A stretch of 64,000 nt of DNA, from assembly GCA_905221605.1 (NCBI GenBank), contig CAJNDS010001890.1, positions 126,001 to 190,000 on the forward strand, read 5' to 3'. Numbering within the stretch: the first letter of the stretch is position 1; each line of letters starts with the position of its first letter. Made by a program: the position numbers and the translations under genes. Positions 21,531 through 32,900 of the stretch are shown here, piece by piece. This stretch comes from Symbiodinium natans. Lineage: Eukaryota; Sar; Dinophyceae; Suessiales; Symbiodiniaceae. The notes under the pieces are model-generated. The model saw only the letters and a program-made list of their open reading frames with translations. It searched no databases and was not told the origin of the DNA.

Positions 21531-24500
21531 AGGCCATACCCAGCGGTAGAGGCGAAGAAAGGCACCGCTGCCTCGAGGTTGAACTGGATGAGGGAGATGG
21601 GCGCCTGACATCGGCCCCCTAAACCTTAAACCCTAACGCCTAAATCCTAAACCCTAAACTGTCACCTCTGGAACCTGCTGGAACCTCTCACGGGTGGCCG
21701 TGAGTGGTTATCAGCACCGATATAGAAACCCTCGGAACCCCTCTAGTCTGAAAATCCTTCCATTGGGCCCGAAACCGCCAAAAGTTTGCCGCCCAGGCGC
21801 GTGCTTGTAGTTGACGAAGCCGTTCTGGAATGACCCGCCTTGTCAGGGAGTAAGGAGATGTGTGGCGGACCTTTGAAGGGCTTGGATTAGGGGATTGTTT
21901 GGGGTTTAGGGTTTAGGGTGTAGGGTGTAGGGTTTAGGGTTTGGGGTTTGGGGATTAGGTTTCGGGTCAGTAGCCTAAACCCTAAGCCCGGCTTTCTAAA
22001 CCCAGGACTGCTGAGGCTCCAAAGCCCTAAACCCTCGTGCAGCAAGACTTTGAAAATGCCTACGAGCCCATGCCACACGGTTTAGGGTTTAGGGCCTAGG
22101 GTCGCGCAACCCTACACTCCTTAGGGGTGGGGGGGGGGCGCCTCCATAGAGGCCTTCGCCCTTAGGCCCGGCCCAAGACTGCTGGACCTCCTGCGACTCT
22201 TTGCCTGCGCCGAAGGGAAAGAAAGATGTCGGACGTGGGTGCTTGGGTTTTTGCCACCTGCCTAGCAGCCTCGCAACCACACTGCAGGGATTTGGGGTTT
22301 AGGGTTTCGGGCTATAGGGTTTGTAGCTTGGGTCTTGCTTTAGAGGGTTTAGGATGCTTCATTTTGCCTTGTGCTGCCTCACAGAAGCCAGAACGGCACG
22401 AGCTCGACCAGAAGGCTAGTACATCGGCATCAAGCCTTTTAGGTTCCGATGCCTTAGGACTCTATTTCTATTTACCTACAAAGTAGTCGTAACTACTTAC
22501 CCCTTAAGTAGTAGGTCTAACTTAAAAAAACTTAACCCATAAACATGTAGGTAAGAAGGGTCCCAGGTAAAGCCTCTACATTGAGATATTAGCCTCGGCT
22601 ACGAAAAACCTGAACAGCAAATCCCCCAAAAGCCTTTTCAGACCAAACCCTGTTCACTGCCCCTCAACCCTAAAACTGCATTACCCCCAGACCCCAGAAT
22701 GTGACGCTAACGTTCAGATCACACCTTCCCCTCCCCTTCCAATATGAGTCCTGAGCCCTGCAAAATTTCGTCTTAAACCCTGACCCTCCCTGTCCCAAGC
22801 CCCGAAATCCCCAAACCCTAAACCCTCCACCCAAACCTCAAAAAGGGTCTACCTGTAGCGGATCCCGACAACTTTAAGCCCTAAGCTCTAGGGGGGGGAG
22901 GATAAGGGCCATATTAGGAGTATATTCAGGGGAACCTGTAGGGGTACAACCTTAGGGGTATGAGTCTGAATCCCGTGATAAGCCAAGATCACCAGATAAC
23001 CCTAAACCCTAAACCCTAAACCCTGTCTAAACACTAAGCCCTAAACCCGAAACCCTAAGCTAAGATGAGGAGCCCAAGTCTTTCACCGTCTTGAAGCTGT
23101 GGGCGGCTTCGCTGAGGATCACTTTCCCCGAGGACGCCTCCACGAAGCTGCCTCAAGCTGTTGCACGGTGGCATCTTCAACCCTCACCGTACACCCTAAC
23201 CCCTAAAACCCTCAACCCTAAATCCTTTTGCAACAGGCTTCGCACTTCGCCTGGGTCGGACAGCACCCACAGAAGTTGTCACCAAGACAACTCTAAGAGT
23301 ATCCTAAACCCTGAACCCTAGCCACCCCAAACCCTAAACCTCAAGCCATAGGGGGGCTGGGGGTTAGTAAGTCAAGGTTCGGGCCAGGAAGAGGAAGACT
23401 TAGGCAGCTTTACTTTTTTTTGGGGGGGGGTGGGAAGAAGGGCATTGCTGTAAAGATGTTGCAAATTCTTAAATGCCTTACGCCCTGAACCGCCGGAAGC
23501 CCATGTCATTTCCCTGTCATTTGAGCGACCAAGCCCAAAACCAACATCTGAAGAGCGGCCGGTGCCCAAAGTCTTGGAGAAAGTCAAGGTCAGGTCTTTG
23601 GTGGTGACTGTGACGTCCTCCAGGGAAAACCCAAAACCCTAAACCCTAAACCCTAAACCCTAAACCCTAATTTTGTCGTGATTCAGGACCTTCCTGTTGC
23701 AGCTCTGAGACCCTGTGGTTCCACGCCACCAGTTCAGGCGTCCTTTTATGTGCCCCTGCTTCTATGTCAGACAGTCTCACAGGCCGTCTTGCTGCTACAA
23801 ATGCAGCGACTCCTACATGCTTGATGGCAGCATGTGTGCGCTCGTATGTGCATTGTGCATCGCTGTTCACGTGAACAGCATGAAGCACTTGTGCTTCTGC
23901 ATCTCTGACAAGGGGCAGAGAGGTCCAATTCAGTTGGGTCGGAGAAAGAAAAGTAGGGCTGCAAAGGGCTGCAAGGGGCTTGGGGTACTCTCGGTCAAAG
24001 GGTGTCTCGACCCAAGAGTGACCTAGGAAGAAAAAAGGGCAATAAGGGCCTCCTCTGGGTCCTAGATGTTGGCCCCTAAGCCCTCAGCCCAAGCCCCAAG
24101 GTGACCTGTGCGATTCAGGATTTTCCTTCTCGAAGGGCTTGGCCTGCGGTTTAAGGATTATAGGGCTTAGGGCTGAGGGTTTAGGGCCCTCCCCACTAAC
24201 AGACCCCCAACCTGGCTCATCAAAGTAATCATTGACCTGGCGAAGTAGAGTATACACCGCAAGGAATCTCGAGAGGAAGGATGTCACTAGCGCCCAAGGT
24301 TATGTGTTCTCGGCTTCGAACTCTGTCTAGTCAGATTTATCTTCATGCCCCCCTGATCGTCCTCGTCTGTCTCCTTGACCTGCAGGCCAGTAAGGGGCAC
24401 GACTGCAGTTGTACGTATTTCCCCCTTCTTCCCCTTCAGGGCATACTTGAAGGCTCAGTGACTAGGGTTTAAGGATTCGGGCTTGGGGCTATAAGTATGG

Positions 24501-25265
24501 CCACTGCACTTACCTTTCCACTGAAGGTACATAAAGCTCCACAGAACGGACTACAACCCGAAACTAAACCCTCTAACAACTACCAACGAAAAGCGTCAAG
24601 TTTCTGGCTGCAAGATTCTCATCTGAATCTCTTCCAGGGGCCGGCACTACCCTGAACCCTAAACCCTTGTTTCCCAAACCTTTGAAAACTTAAAATCAGA
24701 ATCTCTGCAGCTTGAAGACCTGATGCCACACCTCTGGCCAACTCTGCCGTGCGATCAGCGACTGCCGACCTGCCGAAAGGCTCGTGAGCCGTTTTTTCTT
24801 TTTTTCGCGCGGCCCCGTAGCACTCCCTAAAGACCACTTCTTTGTTTTGCTTGTGATGTTGTGATGCCCCCTCGCCCCTTAGATCCCTAAACATTTAAAA
24901 AAACAAGCAAAGCACTGAACACCTAGCACTCAGCTCCTGAGGACTGGGCCTTCAGGCTCGGCCGAACGCCTAAAGCATAAACCCCAAACTCTGGGGTCTG
25001 GAATTTCAGCCAAAGCCGAGGGGGGGGGAGGGGGGTCAGGCTTTACCTAGACTCAAGAGTAACCTAGGAATAAAAAGGGTGCCCTTTTTGGTATAAAGAG
25101 GCTTAAAAGGGGAACCTAAACCCTAACAAAGGGAATGAGGGGCTACACTGGGTCCTAGTTACTTTAGGCTCTAGGTTCGCTGAAGCCCACATTTCCTCCC
25201 TGGCCTCTGGTCTTTGCCCCTTGGCTCGGCCACCGGGTGATGCGGATGATGTTCGAGTCGCAAAC
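21531..25265 (-). CDS. GH31 alpha-xylosidase-like gene, N-terminal beta-sandwich exons
   Basis: Secure exons: 23137-23074 (ASSGKVILSEAAHSF), 22204-22142 (ESQEVQQSWAGPKGEGLYGG), 21838-21801 (SFQNGFVNYKH) and 21604-21531 (AAVPFFASTAGYGL). They read in one phase and join the next exon as GYGLLWDNYAW, the classic XylS signature. Probable further 5' exons: 25265-25207 (SNIIRITRWPSQ, like the family's I-R-V/I-T-x-x-P strand), 23618-23580 (VTVTTKDLTLTFS) and tentatively 23303-23262 (VVLVTTSVG). The start codon was not found. From 23137 to the stop the model gives 823 residues in thirty exons; XylS-type enzymes with PA14 are usually somewhat longer, which fits one or two missing 5' exons. All four secure exons end at GC donors. 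Confidence 0.8.
24009..24064. mobile_element. Interspersed element family B, short copy
   Basis: ACCCAAGAGTGACCTAGGAA, AAAAAAGGGCAATAAGGG and CTGGGTCCTAG correspond to the two ends of the family B copies at 10669, 25049 and 40876, with the middle missing. Confidence 0.6.
24105..24143 (-). CDS. Candidate exon, unrecognised
   Basis: Thirteen codons, AKPFEKENPESHR, between GCAG|GCC and AG|GTCACC. It lies between probable 5' exons of the GH31 gene and could belong to it, but matches no GH31 motif I know. Confidence 0.35.
24720..24765 (-). CDS. Candidate exon, helical
   Basis: Reads SAVADRTAELARGVASGLQ after a GGCAG|G acceptor. Alanine-rich helix. Location suggests either an early GH31-gene exon or the end of a neighbouring gene. 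Confidence 0.35.
25049..25157. mobile_element. Interspersed element family B
   Basis: ACTCAAGAGTAACCTAGGAA ... AAAAAGGGTGCCC ... ACACTGGGTCCTAG; about 109 bp, close to the copies at 10669 and 40876. Confidence 0.75.
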
Positions 25266-25302
25266 CTCTGAAAGCAAGTTACCAGGGCTTTACATGTGCA
25301 GA

Positions 25303-25388
25303 TTGGGATGTTCCGTCCTTAATTGGGATGGTAGTACTCCCTACTATAATCCCGTTAAGGACTGTTAGTATAAGGGGGAACATCCCAA
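25303..25388. mobile_element. MITE-like element, family A
   Basis: 86-bp fold-back, TTGGGATGTTCC to GGAACATCCCAA. It includes AAGGACTGTTAGTATAAGGG near the right end; part of the left arm is missing. Confidence 0.85.
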
Positions 25389-25979
25389 TGTGCGGCCTTT
25401 GAGGGCTCCGTTTCTAGGCCGGGGTGTTGGGGTCCTGGAGTTCTGGTCAGACCTCTTCGCAGTGCGAAGCTCTCGGTCGAAGCACCGACAGCGGTAATTG
25501 GAAGGGGCATAATATCTGTACAAAGAGCCTGCAGTAATGCGCCTGAAACGGCACCCCGACACTGAGGTCTTAGTCTGCTTGCCAAAGGGGACCCTACGCC
25601 CTACGCCTCATCCCACGGGCGCCTCCCCTCAGGAATCCCACGTCTTCAAGACTCAAGCCCAAACCATGCTCCGGGAGGCGCGTCTGCTAGCAGAACCTTC
25701 ATCTACCCGCAATCAATGAACAACAAGTTTCAAGCAATGAATTCATGACGAAAAAATAAATTAAACATGCATACACACATATATATACACATATATAGAT
25801 ATGTATATATATATATATATGTGCATATGTATATGTGACAAATGAATGTACGCATGCATGTGCATTGACTATGCATGCGTACATGCGTCTCCGTGCTTCT
25901 TGTATGTGAAAGAGAGAAAAGTATTATTCGTACCCAAACCCCTCAACCCGCCTCAATTGCGCCCAAATCGCCCAGGGGG

Positions 25980-26055
25980 ATGGTGGAGGGTGAGGCGGCG
26001 CAGCCCCGCCAAAGCAGCCTCAGCCACTCGTTCGACTTGGAATCCTTCGGGGAGG
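25980..26055 (-). CDS. Candidate exon, helical
   Basis: Reads FQVERVAEAALAGLRRLTLH after a GAAG|G acceptor. Amphipathic helix; no family recognised. Confidence 0.4.
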
Positions 26056-26099
26056 AGGGGAGGGGTGGGAAAGGAGAACTTAGGGTTTAGAGGTAGTGT

Positions 26100-26580
26100 G
26101 TGTAGTGTTTAGGCATTTTTCCCCTCCGGGGCGGATCTACATCGCAGGGCTGATGATGAGACTATCTGGGGTACACTTTCTAGCTCGCAGAAAAAAGTTT
26201 TCGCCGATCCCTTTCTCTCTGGTTTGTCCAACCAGAATCAATCCTAATATCAGACGTAATCCTAGATCAAGATACAAGATCCAAGGTCATTTCGGCAAGA
26301 TCCTCCAGCTTTTCTGCATGGCCCACACTTTTCGGGTTTAGGGTTTAGGGCTAGGGTTTAGGGGGGCCGGCCCCCTGCGCGTTCTACATGCTAAGCCAAC
26401 AAACCCAACAAGTTTCTGTGGCTTTGTCGGGCCTCAGGGCAGACGGTTTGGCGAGTGGTCCACAGTCTTACTATTTCTTTCTATGCTGACTCTATTGTGC
26501 TAATATACCAAGATACCTTTAGATTCATATGTTGTTGTACGATGTTTGGAAGACTGATAGGTTTCCAGATGCATGAGTAA
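26100..26580. other. No recognisable gene
   Basis: Mixed unique sequence with one short TTTAGGG cluster at 26335-26362. I see no exon with both splice motifs here on either strand. Confidence 0.4.
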
Positions 26581-27349
26581 CGTTAAGCCCCCTCCTCCCC
26601 GAACAAAGGTAGACCAAGGTGCAAGAGGCTCCACGGCAGGGCCCGGGCGGCGCAAGACGACATCCCACCGCTGTGCTGCGTGCAGGCTACTGCAGATTCT
26701 CGGTGGCCCTCTCTTGAGCCGAAGGCATCATGTCACGGAAGGGCACCCCTAAACCTCTTGCAGCTCTATGCTCTGAAAACAGAAACGACAAGCATTGCAC
26801 CGAGCTTTTCGGGAACATGCTGATCTAGTAGCCACGAAAGCCGGAAGCCTAGACACCAGAACGTTGCAGCACTTCGGCTGTGTGCCCAATGCCCCCAAGC
26901 TTGCAACACCAGTAAAGACCTGACAAGAATCCCGGCCTTGAGGCGGGTGATGAGAAAGTGGATGGACCGCCTTGAATTCGATCATGCTAACCTACCTACC
27001 AAATGCTCAGAGCCCTGAGCCTAAGCCGCAAACCCTGTTCACAAACTATGTCGAGATCCCCCGAATCAAATCCCTGCACATTTTTGGCCAGCACCTTTAC
27101 CCCCGTGCACGGAAACAGGTTCCGGATGGAAGGTGCAATGCCCAAACAAGTCGAACCGCGAGTCTGTTAAATTCCGCGCCCTTCTCGTTCACAAGCCTGA
27201 GGGAATAAATGCCAGCTGCCTCTGGAGGGCTCCCTGCGAAAAAGAACGGATTGAACGGGTTCAAACTCACTACCCCCTACCGTGTTTAGGGGCTAAGGCT
27301 AGTGTTATGACACTGGATGTGTAGCCAGAGCCACGATTCAAGGAGTATT

Positions 27350-27816
27350 TTTTTATATGGAAAATTTATGTTTTAAATATGATTTTGGGATTTCTTGATT
27401 TATGACATTTTTACGATTTGGTTTATGATTCTCTTCGATTTTATGAAAAAATTATGATTTGTTTATGAAAAATTTATGTTTTTCGTCGATTTTATGAAAA
27501 TTTTATGATTTTTTTTATGAACATTTTATTTTTTCATCAATTTCGCATCATTTTCAATGCAGAAACACACAAAACTGACCAAAACCATAAAATCTTCATA
27601 AAAAAATTATAAAATTTTCATAATCGACGAAAAACATAAATTTTTCATAAAAAAATCATAAATTTTTCATAAAATCGACGAAAAACATAAATTTTTCATA
27701 AAAAAAATCATAAATTTTTCATAAAATCGAAGAGAATCATAAACCAAATCGTAAAAATGTCATAAATCAAGAAATCCCCAAATCATATTTAAAACATAAA
27801 TTTTCCATAAAAAAAA
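27350..27816. mobile_element. Fold-back element with long AT-rich inverted repeats
   Basis: The left arm reads TTATATGGAAAATTTATGTT through TTTATGAAAAATTTATG; the right arm is its inverse, ending CATAAATTTTCCATAAAA. The outer 110 bases pair almost perfectly, e.g. CTTCGATTTTATGAAAAA against TTTTTCATAAAATCGAAG. The inner parts are imperfect tandem TTATGATTTT / TCGTCGATTTTATGAAAA units. No transposase frame inside, so it would be non-autonomous. The strong AT bias contrasts with its surroundings. Confidence 0.85.
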
Positions 27817-28157
27817 TAGCAACGTGCTCTCTGTGGCTGAATCCCGGGTCATAAGGCTAGTGAAAAAGCCCCTGTGCGAAGAAGCGCGTCCCTATATCTA
27901 AACTGGCGAGCCCCTGGTCAGAAACATTTAAGATTCGCTGAAGAAATTCAGCCTTCAACGGGTTGCGACTTTTTGGGGTTGCCACCACGAACATGGCACG
28001 CACCGAATTCTCCGCATCCTTCACTCATCTTAAGCGCCTCTCACGGCTCCACGAATTAACCCTCAAATTCTTAAACCCTGAGTCCCTATAAACCTCCGGC
28101 CCCAAACTCTTTCCTGCCGCAGGGCTCCTGAAACCCCCTTAAGCCCCAAACCCCAAA

Positions 28158-28187
28158 CCCCCAGCCCCCCCCCCCCCCCCCCCCCCC
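28158..28187. repeat. C homopolymer run (about 30)
   Basis: Near-pure C run beside an exon-like island. Confidence 0.9.
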
Positions 28188-28214
28188 TCTCCCCTCTCTT
28201 GGGGCTGTCACTCT

Positions 28215-28285
28215 GGCAGCTCGCTGCGCTTCTTCCACAGCTCGGAGCCGCCCAAAGCTTCCATGGCCATGGTCCTCAGCGGACT
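28215..28285 (-). CDS. Candidate exon, possibly last exon of a gene
   Basis: Minus-strand frame MAMEALGGSELWKKRSELPE, then TGA, following a GCTGAG|G acceptor. The stop right after a charged tail suggests a C-terminus, though a GA donor just before it is also possible. Confidence 0.4.
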
Positions 28286-29092
28286 GGGGGTTCGGGTTTA
28301 GGGTTTTTAGGGTTTGGGGTTTAGGGTTTATAGGGCTTAGGGTTTAGGGTTCAGGGTTAGGGTTTAGGGTTTAGGGTTCTTTTCCCACCCGACTAGCCAG
28401 CAGCAATGCGGGGTCATCGTTACGGCAACCGGAGAAATCTGCCCGGCTAGACACCAAGGCTGGTCCAGGGACATTAGGGTAGGACTTACGGTTTAGGGTT
28501 AGGGTTTAGGGTTTAGGGTTTAGGGTCTAGGGTCTAGGGTCTAGGGTCTAGGGTTTAGGGTTTAGGGTTTAGGGTTTAGGATTTGGGGTGTAGGGCTTAG
28601 GGTTTGGGGTTTAGGGCGAGGGTTTAGGGTCGGTCAAGGCATGAGGCAGTTCATCGCCGTGCAGAGGCATGCAACCTACTGGCATTCGTGAGAACAAGAG
28701 GAAAAGCAGTAAAAAACATGCATGATCTTTGCAGTTGTCGGGTGCGTGTTGTGGCATAAGAGGGTGGGTGGGGGGGTTACCATAGTTTTGACCCTTGCTC
28801 ATTTCACTCGGCCAGGACTGAGAGTTAGGGTTAAGGGTTTCAGGGTTTGAGGGACAAAAACTTTGGGGTTACAAAAGAACTGGTGTAGGGTTGAGAACTT
28901 GGGCTGATGGTTGCGGTTGAGGGGGGTTAGGGTTTCCGAGCTTCGGTTTCGGAAAGCTTGTGAATTTGGGGGAGTATAGGGGTGTGCAGGGGCTTACAGT
29001 GTTCAGGCTTTCAAGGTGAGGTTGCCCTACCATGATAATTTCTCAAAAACACATCAGACAAAGCCGCGATGATTCCACTCACCAGCCTAGAC

Positions 29093-29179
29093 TTGGAGGC
29101 TCCATGGGTAGTTCAAAGTGGGCTAAAAGCATGGTAACTCTAGTTATGGCCCGACTTTAAACAAGCTATGAACCTCCAA
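29093..29179. mobile_element. MITE-like element family G, copy 2
   Basis: TTGGAGGCTCCATGGGTAG to CTATGAACCTCCAA, 87 bp with inverted ends, related to 13441-13543. Another decayed copy starts at 41219 (TTGGGAGGTTCATGG). Confidence 0.7.
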
Positions 29180-29849
29180 GTAGACCTCTCCCCCGACGCG
29201 GCACCCAAGCATGGCAATGGCATTCTGCAAATCCTAGCGGAATTCTGCAGGGCTTTTGGGGCTTCGGCTCTGTTTTAGGATTTGGGGCGATAGGTGGCAG
29301 GGGAGCCGAGGAAGGCAGCCGGGAGCAACAGGGGCATTTCACGATGGTGCGGCGGAGCAACATCTGAAAGGCTATCGCTTCCTATACTCCCTTACAGCAG
29401 GGCCCTCCCTAAGTCCCTAATATGCAGGCCTTACAAGGCTGCCTCAACTCCTGCCGCTCATGTTGCAGGAGGTTCCTGGCCTCTGGTGCTTAGATGGCTC
29501 TGGCCTGCGTACTCTCCGTTGCAGAAAGGGTGGACATGAAGGTGAAAGGGCTTCGAAGTGAAAAACACCGATGCCAATCGTCGTGTGGCTTAGGGCAACG
29601 CCGGGTAACGCGCCTCTTTGAGAAATCTTGCCAGCCAGCTTTACTTGGGTTCTGGGACGGACTCGCTGCGCACTTCTTTGACGGCTTGGTAAAGCCTGCA
29701 GGTTAGAGAGGGTTTACTGTTGAGGGGGCCAGGAACGAGAACGAGTGGGTCGTGACAGCAGAAGCGCTCGAATTCCGGGAGCACCGCCAATCCTCAAACC
29801 CTTAGAGCTAAACCCTAAAGCCGAAACCCTAAACCCTAAACCCTCAGGG

Positions 29850-29936
29850 CGACAGAAGCATGGCTCCTTGCTCTTGAGGACTTTGCTGCCCTCGCTGGCT
29901 GCGTCCATCATGCGCGAGGCCACGAGCGTGACCAAC
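29850..29936 (-). CDS. Candidate exon, unrecognised protein
   Basis: Reads LVTLVASRMMDAASEGSKVL then a charged, cysteine-containing tail, after a TTGAG|G acceptor. The opposite strand is also open over the same stretch; the splice motif and the general minus-strand trend decide for this strand. Confidence 0.45.
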
Positions 29937-32900
29937 CTCAAGCATGCGCAGCAGCTTTTTGGGAGCTTGGTGGCCTTGTTTGCTTTTTTTTTTTTTTTTG
30001 GGGGGGGGGGGGGGGGCTAGGGTTTAGGATTTTGGTTTTTTTTGCTTTAGGGTTGAGGGTTTACATCGCTCACACTCGGACACGCCAGGCGAGGCACACT
30101 CTGTCCCATGGTCTAGGGTTTAGGGTTTGGGGGGGGGAAGCTAGGCTTGTTTTTATCAGCTTGGGGGGTTAGGGCTTTAAGAGGGGTTGGGGTTCTTGGA
30201 TTCTAATTTGAGCTTCCGTTGTGCATTGCGCTTGTCTAAATTTTAGAAAAGGAGAGCGTATTTCTGAGGCAAATGCAAGCTGCATGAAAGACACGCAAAA
30301 ATGTTTCATGCAAGGAGTTGAAGCTTGCGCCATCTCACGCGCTAGGGTTTTCTTCTCACCCGTTCCGTTGCGTTTACGGGCAGAGGTCGAATTGTACAAT
30401 GGCCCAAGTTCAGGTTTTTGCAGGGTGTGTCTCGTGGGTACTCTTAGGGCTGTTCCGTGAAACCAAAGAATAGGGAACATGGATCCACTAGTAACAATCA
30501 GACGACCACAGCCCCAATACCCACCACCCTCATTCTGTACTGCATGCTGGACGTACCTGGATGACCCAAAGCGTAAACAACACAGGGTTTAGGGCTGATG
30601 GGTTTAGGGTTGGGGTGTGAAGGTTTGGGCTTTGGGGGGATGACACCTGCCGTCGTACCCTGCCCCTCTTTACTTCTTGAACCCTCAAGGCCACAATAGT
30701 TTAAGTCTCGGGAATTCTAGGCCCTAAACCCTAAACCCTAAACCCTAGACCCCAAACCCTAAACCCTAAACCCTAAACCCTAAACCCTAAACCCTAAACC
30801 CTACAGGCATTGTGGGCACTCTTGGCCTCTGAACTTCGGGGCTCTCGGAATCCTCTTCAGCCCAGCAGCTCTTGCTTCGGCTTCTCGTGCGCGTAGGGGC
30901 AGTCCCTGCGCGCACGTCGGTGTCGGGTTTAGGGCTTCGGGTTTAGGGTTTAGGGTTTAGGGCTTAGGGCTTAGGGTTTAGGGTTAGGGTTTCCGGGCTT
31001 AGGGTTTCGGGTTGATAGGGCCATCGAAACTCTCATGTGGGCGTAATCCTGAGCTCAAAGCCCTATAGCCCTTTCCGCTTGAGACGCCTCTACCCCACAC
31101 AGGCATAGAACCTTAAACCGCCTAGCCCTCCACTGCACCGTGAAACCTGCACCCTACACCCTCGAGCGTGCAAGTTTTCGAGGAGGAGCTGCGGTGCCCA
31201 GGCTTAAAGCTTCGGTGCTCGGAAGGCTTCAGGGCTTAGGGTGTAGGGTTCAGGGTATAGCGTTGATCAAGGGTGGTCCCAAGCCAAAAGAGCAAATCCT
31301 AAATGCAAGACATCCCGGTGCCCACGGCATGCAGGCCCGAAACTTTGAAGACTCTAAGTCAGCACTCAGACCTAGACCCTAAGCTTACGCCCTCGTTCCC
31401 TGTCAGGCCCAGTGTGTGCCTTGACCCTAAACCTAATCCAGGCTACCTCTGTCCCACCTCCTTCCCCACAACACAAGCCTAAACCGCGCCTGTGCCAAGC
31501 GGTTTGCGAGCCTAAGGCTTCAAATCCCCGAGCCCAATGCCCCCCCCCTAATTAAACCCTAAACCTTTCTAAATTGTAAACCCAAAGCCCAGTAAACCAG
31601 CTGACATTACTTTCACTTGTTTGGGGAGGGACGGGGACCCGGACCGATGCAGGTTGTTTGTTCCCACCCGCGCTGCAAGCGCCGAGTGGCTGGGGTCAGG
31701 GTCTAGGGTCTAGGGTCTAGGGTCTAGGGTTTAGGGTTTAGGGTTTAGGGTCTAGGGTTCAGCGTTTAGGGTTTAGGGTTTAGAGTTTAGGGCTCAAAGT
31801 TTAGGTTTTAGGGTTTAGGGTTCAGGATTTAGGGATCGCCGGCCTTGTTGGACACTTATGCCCCGATGCAAGGGACCAGCAGGGAAGCAGCGAAGTTGCG
31901 AAGGCCTTCTTCGGAGAGGTCTGGGGTTTGGGGGCCTAAACCCTAAACCCTAAACCCTAAACCCTAAACCCTTAGGGCTTAAGGCTTTTGGATGCCAAGT
32001 TCTCAGAATCAGTGGGTTCGGCGGGTTTCAAGCTTCTGCGCGGCACAGGAGGGTAGTTGGACCACGGGCCTTACCCGAAACCCTAAACCCTAAAGCCTAA
32101 ACCCTACTAAACCCCAAGAGCAGACATTCTGCAACGCCAGGCAATCCTAAAGTCGCCAGGAGGAGCACGCCTGCCCCAAGGGTTTAGGGTGTAGGGCTTA
32201 GGGTTTAGGGTTTAGGGTTGAGGGTTTAGGGTTTAGGGTTAGGGTTTGGGGTTTGGGGTTTAGGGTTTAGGGTCTAGGGTCTAGGGTTTAGGGTTTAGGG
32301 TTTGGGGTTTAGGGAGGGTTTAGGGACCTGCTGCTGTATATCCAGCAAGTTTCGGGCCGCCGAAAGATCGAAGGGCCCTAAGAGCCCGAAGAGCCCCGGA
32401 ACCCGAAACCCGAAACCCGAAACCCTAAACCCTAAACCCTAAACCCTAACGCCTAAACCCAAAGAGACCAAAAAGCCCTAAGAGCCCTAAAAGCCTCAGC
32501 CCTGCCTGGCAGACCTCCAGGCAAACCCAGCAAAGACTCGCCTCCAGAGCCGGTCTATTGGGGCTTAGGGTTGGGGGCTTGGGGTTTGGGGTTTAGGGTT
32601 GGCTCAGGGCTCTAGATCCCGAGAGAACTCGCCTAGGAAACCCTAAACCCTAAACCCATTGTGCAATGGAGTTTATGGGGGAACCTCAGCCCCCCGAAAC
32701 AGGGGAATAAGGGCCCACTCCGCTCCCTAGCTCGAAGTTTGAACTTCTTTTCTTCGGGGGTTGGTCACCACAAGGCATCCAGAAATTGGGGTTCCTTTCT
32801 GGCGTCTTCTTGCTGATAAGGGTATTTCTCTCAAGGCACGATTGAGAGGACTTCTCCCTCCCCGGGCTTCAGGGCTTCGGGCTTTAGGGGGATGTCGAAG

